Positions 1 through 8,879 of a DNA stretch of 64,000 nucleotides are shown in pieces. A program made the position numbers and the translations under genes. Positions within the stretch are counted from its first letter, which is position 1; each line of letters starts with the position of its first letter. Where the stretch lies: positions 31,636 to 95,635 of the forward strand of contig DATAXP010000032.1 in the NCBI GenBank assembly GCA_036272935.1, read 5' to 3'. Under the pieces are notes generated by a model, which saw only the letters and a list, made by a program, of their open reading frames with translations, had not been told where the DNA came from and did not search any database. The DNA comes from DATAXP01 sp036272935 (lineage in GTDB: Bacteria; Planctomycetota; Planctomycetia; Pirellulales; PNKZ01).

Positions 1-77
1 CTTCACGAATTGGGAACCAGCACCACGGCAGGGGCGACACTGGCGGAACGTGCCCGGGTACACCAATTTTATTGCTA

Positions 78-1400
78 TCAGGCAGTTATTGGCAAGCGAG
101 ATGCGCGGCCCGCTAGCGGCCGGTCGGCTCGGAATCCCAGCGACGCAACTCCTGCCACGGCAAAGGCTGCCGCACAAACCACGAATGGCCGGCTCCAGTC
201 GGTACGATCTTCGCCGAGCACACTTTCCAAGAGCACCGGCGACAAAGCCGCTCCCAGGTTGCCCCACATGTTGCCCCAACCGAGCACCGCCCCGACGTTG
301 CGACCGCCCACGTCCTGGGCGAACGTCCAGGTGGCACCAATGCCCAGATCGGTCATGAACGACACGACGACGAATGCCGCGGTGGCCAGCCAAGGATCGT
401 CGATCCATAGGCAGGCGACGAACGCCGCGGCGGCCCCGAACCGCGACAGGGCCATCGGCAACGACCGACCCCAGCGCACGCCCCACCGCGCGGTCGCCCG
501 ATCGGTCAGCCAGCCGCCGATCAAGCCGCCCACCATCCCGGCCAGCAGCGGCAGGCTGCTCATCACGCCCCGCTCGTCGGTCGGCACTTGGTGGGCTTGT
601 TCCAGGTAATCGGGCAGCCAAGTGACCAGAAACGCCCAGCCCACGTTGGTGCCGAACTGTGCGATCGACATCGACCACAGGCTGGCGTCCCTCAGAAACG
701 TGGACCAGGGAATCGAGGTGGCGGCTCGGCGTTGGCCCGCCGTCGGCACCGGTGTCGCAAGCATCGCTCGTTCGGCAGGGTTGCAGCGCCGGTGCTCGTG
801 CGGAGAGCTGGTCACCCAACGGGCGAACCACCAGGCCACTGGCAGCCCAATCAGCCCGTAGATAAGCATCACGCCGCGCCAATTGAGCATGTCCAATAGA
901 TATGCCGTCGTCGTCGGCACCATCGCCCCGCCCAACCGTCCACCAAGCGACACGATGCTGCTGGCCAATCCGCGTGCGGACAGCGGCATCCAGCGCCCGA
1001 CTAACGCGCTACAGATCGGATAAGCGCCAGCCTGGGCAAGGCCGCAAGCCAAGCGTAGCGCGAACAAGCCAGCGAACCCGTTCGCCAGGCCGAGCGCCGC
1101 GGTGAGCAGCGACCAGCAGAGCATGTACACGACCATCGTGCCCCGCGCGCCGAAACGGTCGCCGACCCAACCCGCCGGCACCTGCGCCAGCGCGTAGCTC
1201 CAGAAGAACGCGCTCAGCAACCAGCCGACTTGCGTTGGGTCGAGCCCCAAATCGTCGCCAATGTATCGGGCTGCAAACGACACGCAGTTGCGATCGGCGT
1301 ACAACAGCACCGCACTGAGCGTGGCGATGAACACAATCCGATACCGGACGGTCGTGGCGCGATCAATCGAGGAAGCTTCGGGGACGATCATGCGCCCCAT
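78..1400 (-). CDS. MFS transporter, anion:cation symporter-like
   Basis: A 440-residue major facilitator superfamily transporter, expected in the inner membrane with about 12 helices. The loop-2/3 motif GDRFGAR is at residues 80-86. The first-helix region YADRNCVSFA (34-43) resembles the anion:cation symporter branch, which imports hexuronates and other organic anions. The substrate cannot be read from the sequence. It is divergent from the PLP enzyme at 1464, with 63 bases between the starts, so the two probably share a promoter region and may act on the same compound. An in-frame ATG at 1391 is an alternative start; neither start has a clear Shine-Dalgarno. Confidence 0.85.
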   Translation of the reverse strand: MGRMIVPEASSIDRATTVRYRIVFIATLSAVLLYADRNCVSFAARYIGDDLGLDPTQVGWLLSAFFWSYALAQVPAGWVGDRFGARGTMVVYMLCWSLLTAALGLANGFAGLFALRLACGLAQAGAYPICSALVGRWMPLSARGLASSIVSLGGRLGGAMVPTTTAYLLDMLNWRGVMLIYGLIGLPVAWWFARWVTSSPHEHRRCNPAERAMLATPVPTAGQRRAATSIPWSTFLRDASLWSMSIAQFGTNVGWAFLVTWLPDYLEQAHQVPTDERGVMSSLPLLAGMVGGLIGGWLTDRATARWGVRWGRSLPMALSRFGAAAAFVACLWIDDPWLATAAFVVVSFMTDLGIGATWTFAQDVGGRNVGAVLGWGNMWGNLGAALSPVLLESVLGEDRTDWSRPFVVCAAAFAVAGVASLGFRADRPLAGRASRLPITA

Positions 1401-1463
1401 GGTACCAACCCGGCTCCATCGAGGTGGATCGACGCACCGCGTTTAGCACGGTACGTTGGTGCC

Positions 1464-2567
1464 ATGCTCCCCACGCCGCCGTTGGGCTCGACGAAAGACG
1501 ATCTCGACACCCCCGCCTTGTGCCTCGATCTGGAGGTAATGGAGGCGAACATCCGTGCGGTGGCGGCAACGTGCCGCGAGGCGAACGTCGCGTGGCGGCC
1601 GCACTCGAAAGGGCACAAGAATACGTGGATCGCGCGGCAGGAACTGGCTGCCGGAGCGATCGGCATCACCTGCGCCAAGCTGGGCGAGGCCGAGGTCATG
1701 GCCGCCGGCGGGATCGACGATCTGCTGATCGCCAACCAGGTGGTTGGCCGGCACAAGTTGCCCCGGCTCGTCGAGCTGCGGCGGCGGGCTGATCCGATCA
1801 TCTGCGTCGATCATCTCGAGCAAGCCCGGCCGGCAAGCGATGCGATGTCCGCTGCGGGACTGCGGCTACGCGTACTGATCGAGATCGACCTGGGATTGAA
1901 CCGTGCCGGCACGGCGCCGGGCGAGCCGACGGTCGAGCTGGCGCGGCAGATCGTTCGGCTGCCGGGACTCGAGCTGGCTGGCGTGATGGGCTACGAAGGG
2001 CATCTGCTCACGGTGGCCGACGCTGCCGAAAAGTCGGCTCGCATTGCCGCGGCGCTGGCGTCGCTGGTCGACTGCCGGCGGCTGATCGAGGCGTCTGGAA
2101 TGCCGTGCCCGATCGTCTCGTGCGGCGGCACCGGCTCGTACGTCATCGCCACTCGACAGCCGGGCATCACCGAGGTGCAGGCCGGCGGAGCGATCTTCAT
2201 GGATGCGTTCTATCGCCATGCCTGCGGGCTGAACGGCCTGGGCAACGCGCTGACGATCCTGACCACCGTGGTCGGGCGACCCGCCGCCGATCGGGCGATC
2301 ATCGACGCGGGTCGCAAGACCATGAACATCGAGGTACACACGCCGCAAGTCGCCGGGCGCCGTGGTGTGGCGGTCGATCGTCTTTCCGCCGAGCACGGAC
2401 AGCTTCGGCTCATGCCCGATGCCGAGCCGCTCGTAATCGGCCAGCGGCTTGAGCTACTCCCCGGCTACGCCGACCTCACGGTCATGCTGCACGACCGCAT
2501 CTACGGTTTCCGCGGCGGACAATTGGAGCGGATTCTGCCGGTCGAATCACGCGGCATGGTGCAATAG
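1464..2567 (+). CDS. D-threonine aldolase / D-serine dehydratase-like PLP enzyme
   Basis: A 367-residue fold-type III PLP enzyme of the DSD1/D-threonine aldolase family (alanine racemase-like barrel followed by a beta domain). The PLP-lysine motif appears as WRPHSKGHK at residues 44-52, with K49 the likely Schiff-base lysine. The C-terminal domain keeps the LHDRIYGFRGG signature, but the usual GHCD-type metal site just before it reads GYAD, so the His is replaced by Tyr. The reading frame stays open upstream to 1230, over the divergent MFS gene; the ATG at 1464 gives the family N-terminus (DDLDTPALCLDLEVM). Likely activity is cleavage or dehydration of a D-beta-hydroxy amino acid. The substrate is unknown. 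Confidence 0.85.
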   Translation: MLPTPPLGSTKDDLDTPALCLDLEVMEANIRAVAATCREANVAWRPHSKGHKNTWIARQELAAGAIGITCAKLGEAEVMAAGGIDDLLIANQVVGRHKLPRLVELRRRADPIICVDHLEQARPASDAMSAAGLRLRVLIEIDLGLNRAGTAPGEPTVELARQIVRLPGLELAGVMGYEGHLLTVADAAEKSARIAAALASLVDCRRLIEASGMPCPIVSCGGTGSYVIATRQPGITEVQAGGAIFMDAFYRHACGLNGLGNALTILTTVVGRPAADRAIIDAGRKTMNIEVHTPQVAGRRGVAVDRLSAEHGQLRLMPDAEPLVIGQRLELLPGYADLTVMLHDRIYGFRGGQLERILPVESRGMVQ

Positions 2568-2797
2568 CGCCGTGACGGGAAGCCGCCATCGGCTCCTCAC
2601 GCTCGGCAGGCACTGCACATCCGGAATAAACGGACCCGCCACCGACGCGCCTCGCCCCACCGCGCCGGCGAAGTAATAAAAAGGTGCCACGACCTGCAAG
2701 TAGCCGACCAAAGTCCGTGAGCTACTCTTTCGAGACGGGGCAAAGGCGACTTTTTGTCGGCAGATGCCGTCACGGTGGCGGCGATAGGTTCACGGCG

Positions 2798-3871
2798 ATG
2801 AAGCGCGGCTACGAACGCAGAAACTTTTTCCGAGCTGCCGTTCCCGGCGGCGGTCATGCCGCGACGCTGCAATGGGATAAGACACGCGCGGGCTTGCGCG
2901 TGGTCGAAGAGTCGGCGGGCGGCTTCAGCGCGATCAGCGTTGGCGTGCTCGAAATCGAGCGCGGCACTGTGGCAAAACTGCGCTGCGGCGAACGCTTTGC
3001 CGAGGTGCGAGTCACCCACGTGCAACGGCATGGCACCGGCCAGCGGCTGGGCCTGGAACTGATTCGCGATCTGACTGCCGAAGACATGACCACGCGGCGG
3101 AACTCATCGAAATCGACATGGCTAATGGTCGGCATGGCCGCTACGGCCATGATCGCGGCGATGCCCATGTTCCTCCGCGATCGCGACCGGGCGGCGATCC
3201 TGGCGATCGTACCGTTCATGGGTAGTGAACAGCCTTGGCGGCCCAAGCTGCCGCCGTTGGTGCTTAAGAAGGAAACGCGGCAAACGATCCGTGAGCACAC
3301 AGGACTCGACCTGCTCGTTCAACCCGAGATCGCCCGGCTGCTGGGGCTCAGCGACCTGCAGCGCGCCGAGTTTCAAGAACTGGTCACCGAGCAGAACGCC
3401 CGGTTGAACAAGAACGGCAAGACGAGTGCCAACGAATTGAGCGTTCCGATCGCCGAATCACCCGCCACCCAATTGCTCACGCCCGAGCAGCAATGGCGGC
3501 TGATGGAGATGGTCGGTCAATCGGTCAGCCCGTTGAAGCTCATCGAGCGCACCGCACAGCGTACCTGGCCGCGGGCCAACGCCCGGCAACTGTTCGACCG
3601 GCTGGGAGCCGCTGCCCTGGCGTTGCCGAGTGCGGCCAAAGAACTGCACCTGCGCCCGGAACAACGCGAGCAGATTGCGGCAATCGTCGAGCTGGCCCTC
3701 GACACCTCGGAAGACTTGTTCCAGCAGGCCGCCAGCCCGCGCGGCGGTGCAACCGATGGCTCGAGCGATCCGGCCACCGACGCGAACGCCGTACTCGAGC
3801 AAGCCCGGCAGGATGTGCTGGCCGTGCTTTCGAGCGATCAGGCTCACCTGCTGGAATCGATGCCGCGCTAG
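2798..3871 (+). CDS. PilZ-like / membrane helix / LTXXQ-like protein
   Basis: A 357-residue protein of unknown role. Residues about 5-93 resemble a PilZ domain (RRNFFRA near 7-13, then a degenerate ExSxGG, then a beta-barrel-like stretch ending HGTGQRLGLELI), which would suggest cyclic-di-GMP binding. One hydrophobic helix follows at about 107-126. The rest is helical and contains two segments that resemble the LTXXQ repeats of Spy/CpxP-type periplasmic proteins (LLTPEQQWRLMEM and LHLRPEQREQIAAIV). The start at 2798 (MKRGYERRNF) is chosen because upstream codons back to 2684 have no domain-like content. It ends convergently with the membrane-protein gene at 3910. The family assignments come from pattern only. 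Confidence 0.65.
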   Translation: MKRGYERRNFFRAAVPGGGHAATLQWDKTRAGLRVVEESAGGFSAISVGVLEIERGTVAKLRCGERFAEVRVTHVQRHGTGQRLGLELIRDLTAEDMTTRRNSSKSTWLMVGMAATAMIAAMPMFLRDRDRAAILAIVPFMGSEQPWRPKLPPLVLKKETRQTIREHTGLDLLVQPEIARLLGLSDLQRAEFQELVTEQNARLNKNGKTSANELSVPIAESPATQLLTPEQQWRLMEMVGQSVSPLKLIERTAQRTWPRANARQLFDRLGAAALALPSAAKELHLRPEQREQIAAIVELALDTSEDLFQQAASPRGGATDGSSDPATDANAVLEQARQDVLAVLSSDQAHLLESMPR

Positions 3872-3890
3872 GCGCTTGTCGCGGATGACT

Positions 3891-3908
3891 CGCGTCGCAA
3901 GCGACGCG
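3891..3908. terminator. Stem-loop between convergent genes
   Basis: A perfect 8-base stem CGCGTCGC / GCGACGCG is separated by AA. It lies in the 38-base gap between two convergent genes and is followed by GGCTAACG, the boundary seen on other TTAGCC-type palindromes in this window. It could stop transcripts from both sides, but no T-run follows, so it is more safely called a repeat-type hairpin. Confidence 0.5.
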
Positions 3909-3909
3909 G

Positions 3910-5001
3910 CTAACGTTCCTCCGCCGGATAGTCGTACACGCTTTCGTGCCAACCGCGCCAGCGTGCGAACCAGCGCGGGTCGAACACGTAGAGCTGATCG
4001 TCCGGCTGGCCGGCCGCGCGGAACATCGCCCAGAACGTGCGATGCGTCGGCGGCAGCGGAACGCCAAGCTTCTCGATCGTGAGCATCGTCAGGTCGGTCG
4101 TCACGTGCCCGTGTCGCCAGAAGCCGCGCGGCGTGTTGCCCGAGTACAGGCAATGCGATAGATACGCATCGAGGCCCCCGACGTAATATGTGGCCGGGGC
4201 AACGAGCAATCCCACTGCCGCGATGCGCCATGCCGGCAGCACGGTCCGCACGTCGAGCCACAGCGATCCGCGCCAATCGAACAGTAGTCCCAGCGACGCC
4301 GCGGCGAGCGCCAAGTTCCACGGCCACACTGCCTGGTTCCAGTCGAGCCCCACTGGCGACAGCGACACGAACACGCCGATATGAAACAAGGCTCCTGCGA
4401 TTGCCGCGGCTCGGCGCGTGCGCGGGAAGGCCGCAAAGAGGCCAAGCGCGATTTCCGTTGCCGCCAAAACCAGGCCGAAGGCGATGATCGTGGTCTGCGA
4501 CACGCGTGGAAAAATTCCGTTCCACAGGAACGGCGCCACCTCGTCGTAGAACCCGGCGCTGAACAGCTTGTGGACTCCCGAGAAGAACCAGAGCGTGATC
4601 AGGTGCAACCGGCCAATGAGCTTTGGTCCTGCCCCCGGCAGCGTCCCCAGCAATAGCAGACAGTGCGAGACGATTTCAGGCTGCATGCGCGTTTGGTCCA
4701 TGAGCATCGCCACGGCGACCACCACGGCGTGCGCCGTCAGTCCCCAGCGTGGCACGATCAACACCGCCAGCGCCGAGACGAGCATTGCCCAACCGCAGGA
4801 CACTTGCGGCGAGCTCACCGCCGGCAGCATCGGCGGCCACTCCCGCACCTGCCACAACGGCCAGGTGACGAGTACCGTCGCCACCTGGGCCGCAACGATC
4901 GCCCAGCGTGCCACCAGCGGCAAGCGTGCGAGAAACCGGCGCGCGGTGCTCTCCGGCACCGCTGAGATTTGTTTCGACCTCCTGTGACGTGCGATGGCCA
5001 T
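3910..5001 (-). CDS. Integral membrane protein, HTTM/DoxX-like
   Basis: A 363-residue polytopic inner-membrane protein with about 8 hydrophobic segments. The segment LITLWFFSGVHKLFSAGFYD resembles the RL..LWF.SG..KL pattern of the HTTM / DoxX-like membrane families, where Lys and Trp sit beside the membrane. No catalytic residue can be claimed. The start at 5001 (MAIARHRRSK) is used because the longer frame, to 5112, would overlap the sulfatase by 86 bases. It lies 25 bases downstream of the sulfatase on the same strand and is probably co-transcribed with it. Function unknown. Confidence 0.7.
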   Translation of the reverse strand: MAIARHRRSKQISAVPESTARRFLARLPLVARWAIVAAQVATVLVTWPLWQVREWPPMLPAVSSPQVSCGWAMLVSALAVLIVPRWGLTAHAVVVAVAMLMDQTRMQPEIVSHCLLLLGTLPGAGPKLIGRLHLITLWFFSGVHKLFSAGFYDEVAPFLWNGIFPRVSQTTIIAFGLVLAATEIALGLFAAFPRTRRAAAIAGALFHIGVFVSLSPVGLDWNQAVWPWNLALAAASLGLLFDWRGSLWLDVRTVLPAWRIAAVGLLVAPATYYVGGLDAYLSHCLYSGNTPRGFWRHGHVTTDLTMLTIEKLGVPLPPTHRTFWAMFRAAGQPDDQLYVFDPRWFARWRGWHESVYDYPAEER

Positions 5002-5026
5002 CGGCGCGAAGCAGTTGGTCAGCGGC

Positions 5027-6502
5027 TCATGGCTTCGGCGCGATGTAGTAATCGGAGCGGCGCTGGGGCATGGGAGCGCCAACCCGCTCGCGCCAGGCAA
5101 CGAGTTCCGCATGCAGTTGCTTCGTCAGCTCCGGCTTCTCCGCCGCCAGGTCGTGCCGCTGGCTTAAGTCGTTTTTCAAATCGTACAACTCCAGCCGGCC
5201 ATCCTCGAAGAACTCGATCAGTTTGTAGTCGCCCTTGCGGATCGCGCCGGCGGGCGTCGTGCGCCAGGTATCCGCCCCCGCACCCAGATAGCCGGGAAAG
5301 TGCCAGAACAGCGGGCGCTCATAGAACTTTTGGCAATTCGGATCCAGATCGTGCTCATCGTCGCAACAAAGCACGAACCCGCCGTCGAGATTCCTCGGCT
5401 TCTCATTCCAGTTCGCTAGTGGGTAGGCAAGCATCTCAACGAACGAAGCATAGACATCGACCGTGATGATCGGTACGTCGAGGACTTTCGGTTTACGTTC
5501 TTTCGGCCAGTGCAAGATGAACGGCACGCGCACGCCTCCCTCGTACAGCATTCCCTTGCCGCCGCGCAGCGGTGCGTTGTCGGTGATGTCGCCCGCTTTG
5601 CCGATCCCTTCGCGCCCGTAGCCTCCCACGCCGCCGTTGTCGCTGGTGAAGATCACGATGGTGTCATCCGCCGCTCCCAACTCATCGAGCTTCTTCATGA
5701 TCCGGCCGACGCTCTCGTCGAGGCTGGCGATCATCGCCGCGTACACCGGGCTGTGGTGGCCGCCGACGGCTGGCTTGTCTTTGAATCGCGCGATCAGCTC
5801 GGGCTTGGCATCGTGGGGCGAATGCACGCCGAAATGTGGCAGGTACAAAAAGAACGGGCCCGCCTTGCCCTCGTCGCGATTCTTGTAGGACCGCTCGATG
5901 AAGTCGAGCGCCCGGTCGGTCAGAAAATCGGCCAGATACGTGTCGGGCGGCACGTCGACGGGAGGCTGCGTCTTAAACTTGAAATGCTTGCCCATCGTCA
6001 CGAGCGCTTCGTCGAACCCTTGGGCGCGCGGTCCGTGATCCTCATCTTCGCCCAGGTGCCACTTGCCGAACATCGCGGTGGTGTAGCCCGCAGCCTTGAA
6101 CATCTCGGCCAGTGTCACGGTTTCGGGGGCGAGTTGCACGGCGTTGGGGACCGGCACCAGCGGCCGACGGCTGGTGTCGAACCGGTCGGTGCTCCCCACC
6201 GTGTAAATGCCGGTGCGGGGGCCATACTGGCCGCTCATCAGCGCGGCGCGCGTCGGCTGGCAGTTCGGACCGCAAGTGTAGGCGCTGGTGAATTTCACCC
6301 CTTCGGCACACAGCCGGTCGACGTTCGGCGTCTCATAGTACTTGCTGCCGTAACAGCCGAGGTCGGTCCAGCCCAGATCATCGGCGAGGATGAAAATCAC
6401 GTTGGGCGGCGGGGCCAGGATGTTCGCCGCGCGAGCCAGCGGCGCGGCGCTCGTCAGGCAAAGCCACACGACTGCCGCGCAAGATAGAAACCGTGTCGTC
6501 AT
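5027..6502 (-). CDS. Secreted sulfatase (arylsulfatase family)
   Basis: A 491-residue type I sulfatase with an N-terminal signal peptide (MTTRFLSCAAVVWLCLTSAA). The metal-binding start of the domain is NVIFILADDLGWTD (34-47). The site GPNCQPTRAALMSG carries C81 in CxPxR context, the cysteine that a formylglycine-generating enzyme oxidises to formylglycine. The downstream FTSDNGG motif is also present. It should release sulfate from a sulfated glycan or small ester outside the cytoplasm. The start at 6502 is chosen for the signal peptide; the frame stays open 29 codons further up. It lies 83 bases after the Cu-ATPase gene and just before a membrane-protein gene, all leftward. Confidence 0.93.
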   Translation of the reverse strand: MTTRFLSCAAVVWLCLTSAAPLARAANILAPPPNVIFILADDLGWTDLGCYGSKYYETPNVDRLCAEGVKFTSAYTCGPNCQPTRAALMSGQYGPRTGIYTVGSTDRFDTSRRPLVPVPNAVQLAPETVTLAEMFKAAGYTTAMFGKWHLGEDEDHGPRAQGFDEALVTMGKHFKFKTQPPVDVPPDTYLADFLTDRALDFIERSYKNRDEGKAGPFFLYLPHFGVHSPHDAKPELIARFKDKPAVGGHHSPVYAAMIASLDESVGRIMKKLDELGAADDTIVIFTSDNGGVGGYGREGIGKAGDITDNAPLRGGKGMLYEGGVRVPFILHWPKERKPKVLDVPIITVDVYASFVEMLAYPLANWNEKPRNLDGGFVLCCDDEHDLDPNCQKFYERPLFWHFPGYLGAGADTWRTTPAGAIRKGDYKLIEFFEDGRLELYDLKNDLSQRHDLAAEKPELTKQLHAELVAWRERVGAPMPQRRSDYYIAPKP

Positions 6503-6585
6503 GCGATTGTTCCGTTTGTGGAAGGGCGACAGTGGAACCTGCTCGTCGAGGTCGATTGTAGACGATCCGATCGAGAGAAGCCCGC

Positions 6586-8850
6586 TCACAACCGCTCGTG
6601 CCGCAGGCGCAGGGCGTTGGCCACCACGCTCAACGAACTGAAGCTCATCGCGGCGGCGGCGATCATCGGGTTCAGCAGCAGGTGCGGCGACAGGGGGTAC
6701 AACACTCCCGCGGCGATCGGCACGCCCAGGGCGTTGTAGACCAGGGCGAAGAACAGATTCTGGCGGATATTGCGCATCGTGCGCCGGCTCAGGCGCAATG
6801 CTTTGACGATCCCGCGCAGGTCCCCTTCGACCAGCGTGACCCCAGCCGAGGCAATCGCCACGTCGGTGCCGGTCCCCAGCGCGATCCCGACGTCAGCTTC
6901 GGCCAGCGCCGGCGCATCGTTGATCCCGTCGCCGGCCATCGCCACCGTGCGACCTTCGGCCCGCAGCGCGCGGACCCGCGCGAGCTTTTGTTCGGGGCGA
7001 ACTCCCGCCTCGAACTCGTCGATGCCCAGTTGTCGGGCCACCGCTTCGGCCGTCGCCTGCCCATCGCCAGTGAGCATGATGATCCGCAGCCCCAAGGCGT
7101 GCAGCGATCGCACCGCTTCGGGAGTTGATGGCTTGATCGGGTCGGCCACGGCCAACAGCCCGGCGAACTGCCGATCGACCGCCACCGCTATCACGCTTTG
7201 CCCCTGCCGCTGCGCGGACTCGGCCCGAGCGTCGAACGCATCGAGCCCTTGCACGCCGCGCTCGGCCAGCAGCGACCGCTGGCCGACGAGCACCGCTCGG
7301 CCATCGACAACCCCTTCGACACCGCCGCCGGTGATCGACTGAAACCCGGACGCTTCGCCCAGCGCGATCTTGCGCTCCACGGCACCGCGCACGATCGCCC
7401 CGGCCAACGGATGCTCGCTGTGCTGTTCGACACTGCCCGCCAGCCGCAGCAGCGCCGTCTCGTCGACCGCCCCGCTCGGCACGCAAGCCGTCAGCGACGG
7501 TCGCCCCACGGTGAGCGTTCCGGTTTTGTCGACCACTACGGTATCGACCTTGGCGAGCGTTTCGAGCACCTCGGCGTCCTTGACGAGCACCCCTTCGCGG
7601 GCACCCCGCCCGATGCCGACCATGATCGACATCGGCGTCGCAAGCCCCAGGGCGCAGGGGCAGGCAATCACGAGCACCGCCACGGCGTTGACCAGCGCCC
7701 AGGCCACCGCCGGCTGCTCGGGGGCCGCGACGAGCCAGACCACGAACGTGACCACGGCAACGGCAACGACGGTCGGCACAAAATACCCGGCGACGGTATC
7801 GGCAACGCGCTGGATCGGCGCCCGGCTGCGCTGCGCCTCGCCCACCAGCTCGACGATCCGCGCAAGGACGGTTGCCTGGCCCACCTGCTCAGCCAGCATC
7901 GTGAACGATCCGGTTTGATTCACCGTGCCGCCGATCACGCGCTCGTCCGGGCCCTTCTCAACCGGCAGCGATTCGCCGGTGAGCATCGATTCATCGACCG
8001 TACTGTGGCCTTGTTGCACGCGGCCGTCGACCGGAATCTTCTCGCCGGGGCGCACGCGCAGCGTGTCTCCTTGCTGCACCTCGGCCAGCGGCACGTCGCG
8101 CTCCATGCCATCGCGCAACAGGTGCGCGGTCGGCGGAGCCAGCGCCATTAGCTCGCGGATCGCACTCGTGGTTTGCCGACGAGCACGCAACTCGAGCACC
8201 TGGCCCAACAGCACCAGCGTCACGATCACCGCGGCAGCCTCGAAGTACACGGGCGCCGTGTTGTCGTGCTGCATACCGTGAGGAATTGCCGCAGGCACGA
8301 GCACCGCCACAACGCTGAACAGATACGCTGCCCCGGTCCCCAGAGCGATCAGCGTGAACATGTTCAGATGCCGTGAGACCAGCGACCGCCAGCCACGCTC
8401 GAAAAACGGCCACCCTCCCCACAGCACAACCGGCGTGCTGAGCAACAATTCCAGCCACGCGGCGAGTGGTCCTCCGAAAAGCCGGTCGATCGGCACGCCA
8501 ACCATCGGCAGCATCGCCAACGCGAACACCGGTGCGGTGAGCACGAGCGACACCCAGAACCGGCGCGCCATGTCGCGCAGCTCCGAGTCATCCTCGGGCT
8601 CGTCGAGGCTCGCGTGCTTCGGCTCCAGTGCCATGCCGCACTTGGGACATACTCCCGGGCCGACCTGCTCGATCTCCGGGTGCATCGGGCAAGTGTAGAT
8701 CGCCGCCTCGGCGCGAGGCTTCTCGGCTGCTGGGTGCAAGAATCGCTGCCGGCAAGGTTCGCAGCAGAAGTAGAACGTCTGGCCGTCGCGCTCGGCGCGC
8801 AGCGCCGTCGCCTCGTCCACCGTCATGCCGCAGATCGGATCGATTGCCAT
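6586..8850 (-). CDS. copA: Copper-translocating P1B-type ATPase with YHS-like and metal-binding N-terminus
   Basis: A 754-residue heavy-metal P-type ATPase. The N-terminus holds a YHS-like segment (DPICGMTV, then FYFCCEPCRQRF) and a second Cys/Met/His module (YTCPMHPEIE...CPKCGMALEP), in place of the usual CxxC HMA domain. The ion-pathway motif CPC is at 397-399, the phosphorylated aspartate is D441 in DKTGTLT, and GDGINDAPALA closes the catalytic core. The final helices read YNALGVPIAAGVLYP and MSFSSLSVVANALRL, typical of Cu(I) exporters. It pumps Cu(I)/Ag(I) out of the cytoplasm. The start at 8850 begins directly at the YHS-like motif; an ATG at 8877 is the alternative. Confidence 0.92.
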   Translation of the reverse strand: MAIDPICGMTVDEATALRAERDGQTFYFCCEPCRQRFLHPAAEKPRAEAAIYTCPMHPEIEQVGPGVCPKCGMALEPKHASLDEPEDDSELRDMARRFWVSLVLTAPVFALAMLPMVGVPIDRLFGGPLAAWLELLLSTPVVLWGGWPFFERGWRSLVSRHLNMFTLIALGTGAAYLFSVVAVLVPAAIPHGMQHDNTAPVYFEAAAVIVTLVLLGQVLELRARRQTTSAIRELMALAPPTAHLLRDGMERDVPLAEVQQGDTLRVRPGEKIPVDGRVQQGHSTVDESMLTGESLPVEKGPDERVIGGTVNQTGSFTMLAEQVGQATVLARIVELVGEAQRSRAPIQRVADTVAGYFVPTVVAVAVVTFVVWLVAAPEQPAVAWALVNAVAVLVIACPCALGLATPMSIMVGIGRGAREGVLVKDAEVLETLAKVDTVVVDKTGTLTVGRPSLTACVPSGAVDETALLRLAGSVEQHSEHPLAGAIVRGAVERKIALGEASGFQSITGGGVEGVVDGRAVLVGQRSLLAERGVQGLDAFDARAESAQRQGQSVIAVAVDRQFAGLLAVADPIKPSTPEAVRSLHALGLRIIMLTGDGQATAEAVARQLGIDEFEAGVRPEQKLARVRALRAEGRTVAMAGDGINDAPALAEADVGIALGTGTDVAIASAGVTLVEGDLRGIVKALRLSRRTMRNIRQNLFFALVYNALGVPIAAGVLYPLSPHLLLNPMIAAAAMSFSSLSVVANALRLRHERL

Positions 8851-8879
8851 ACGATGGAATCTTACCGCGGCAGCCAAGC

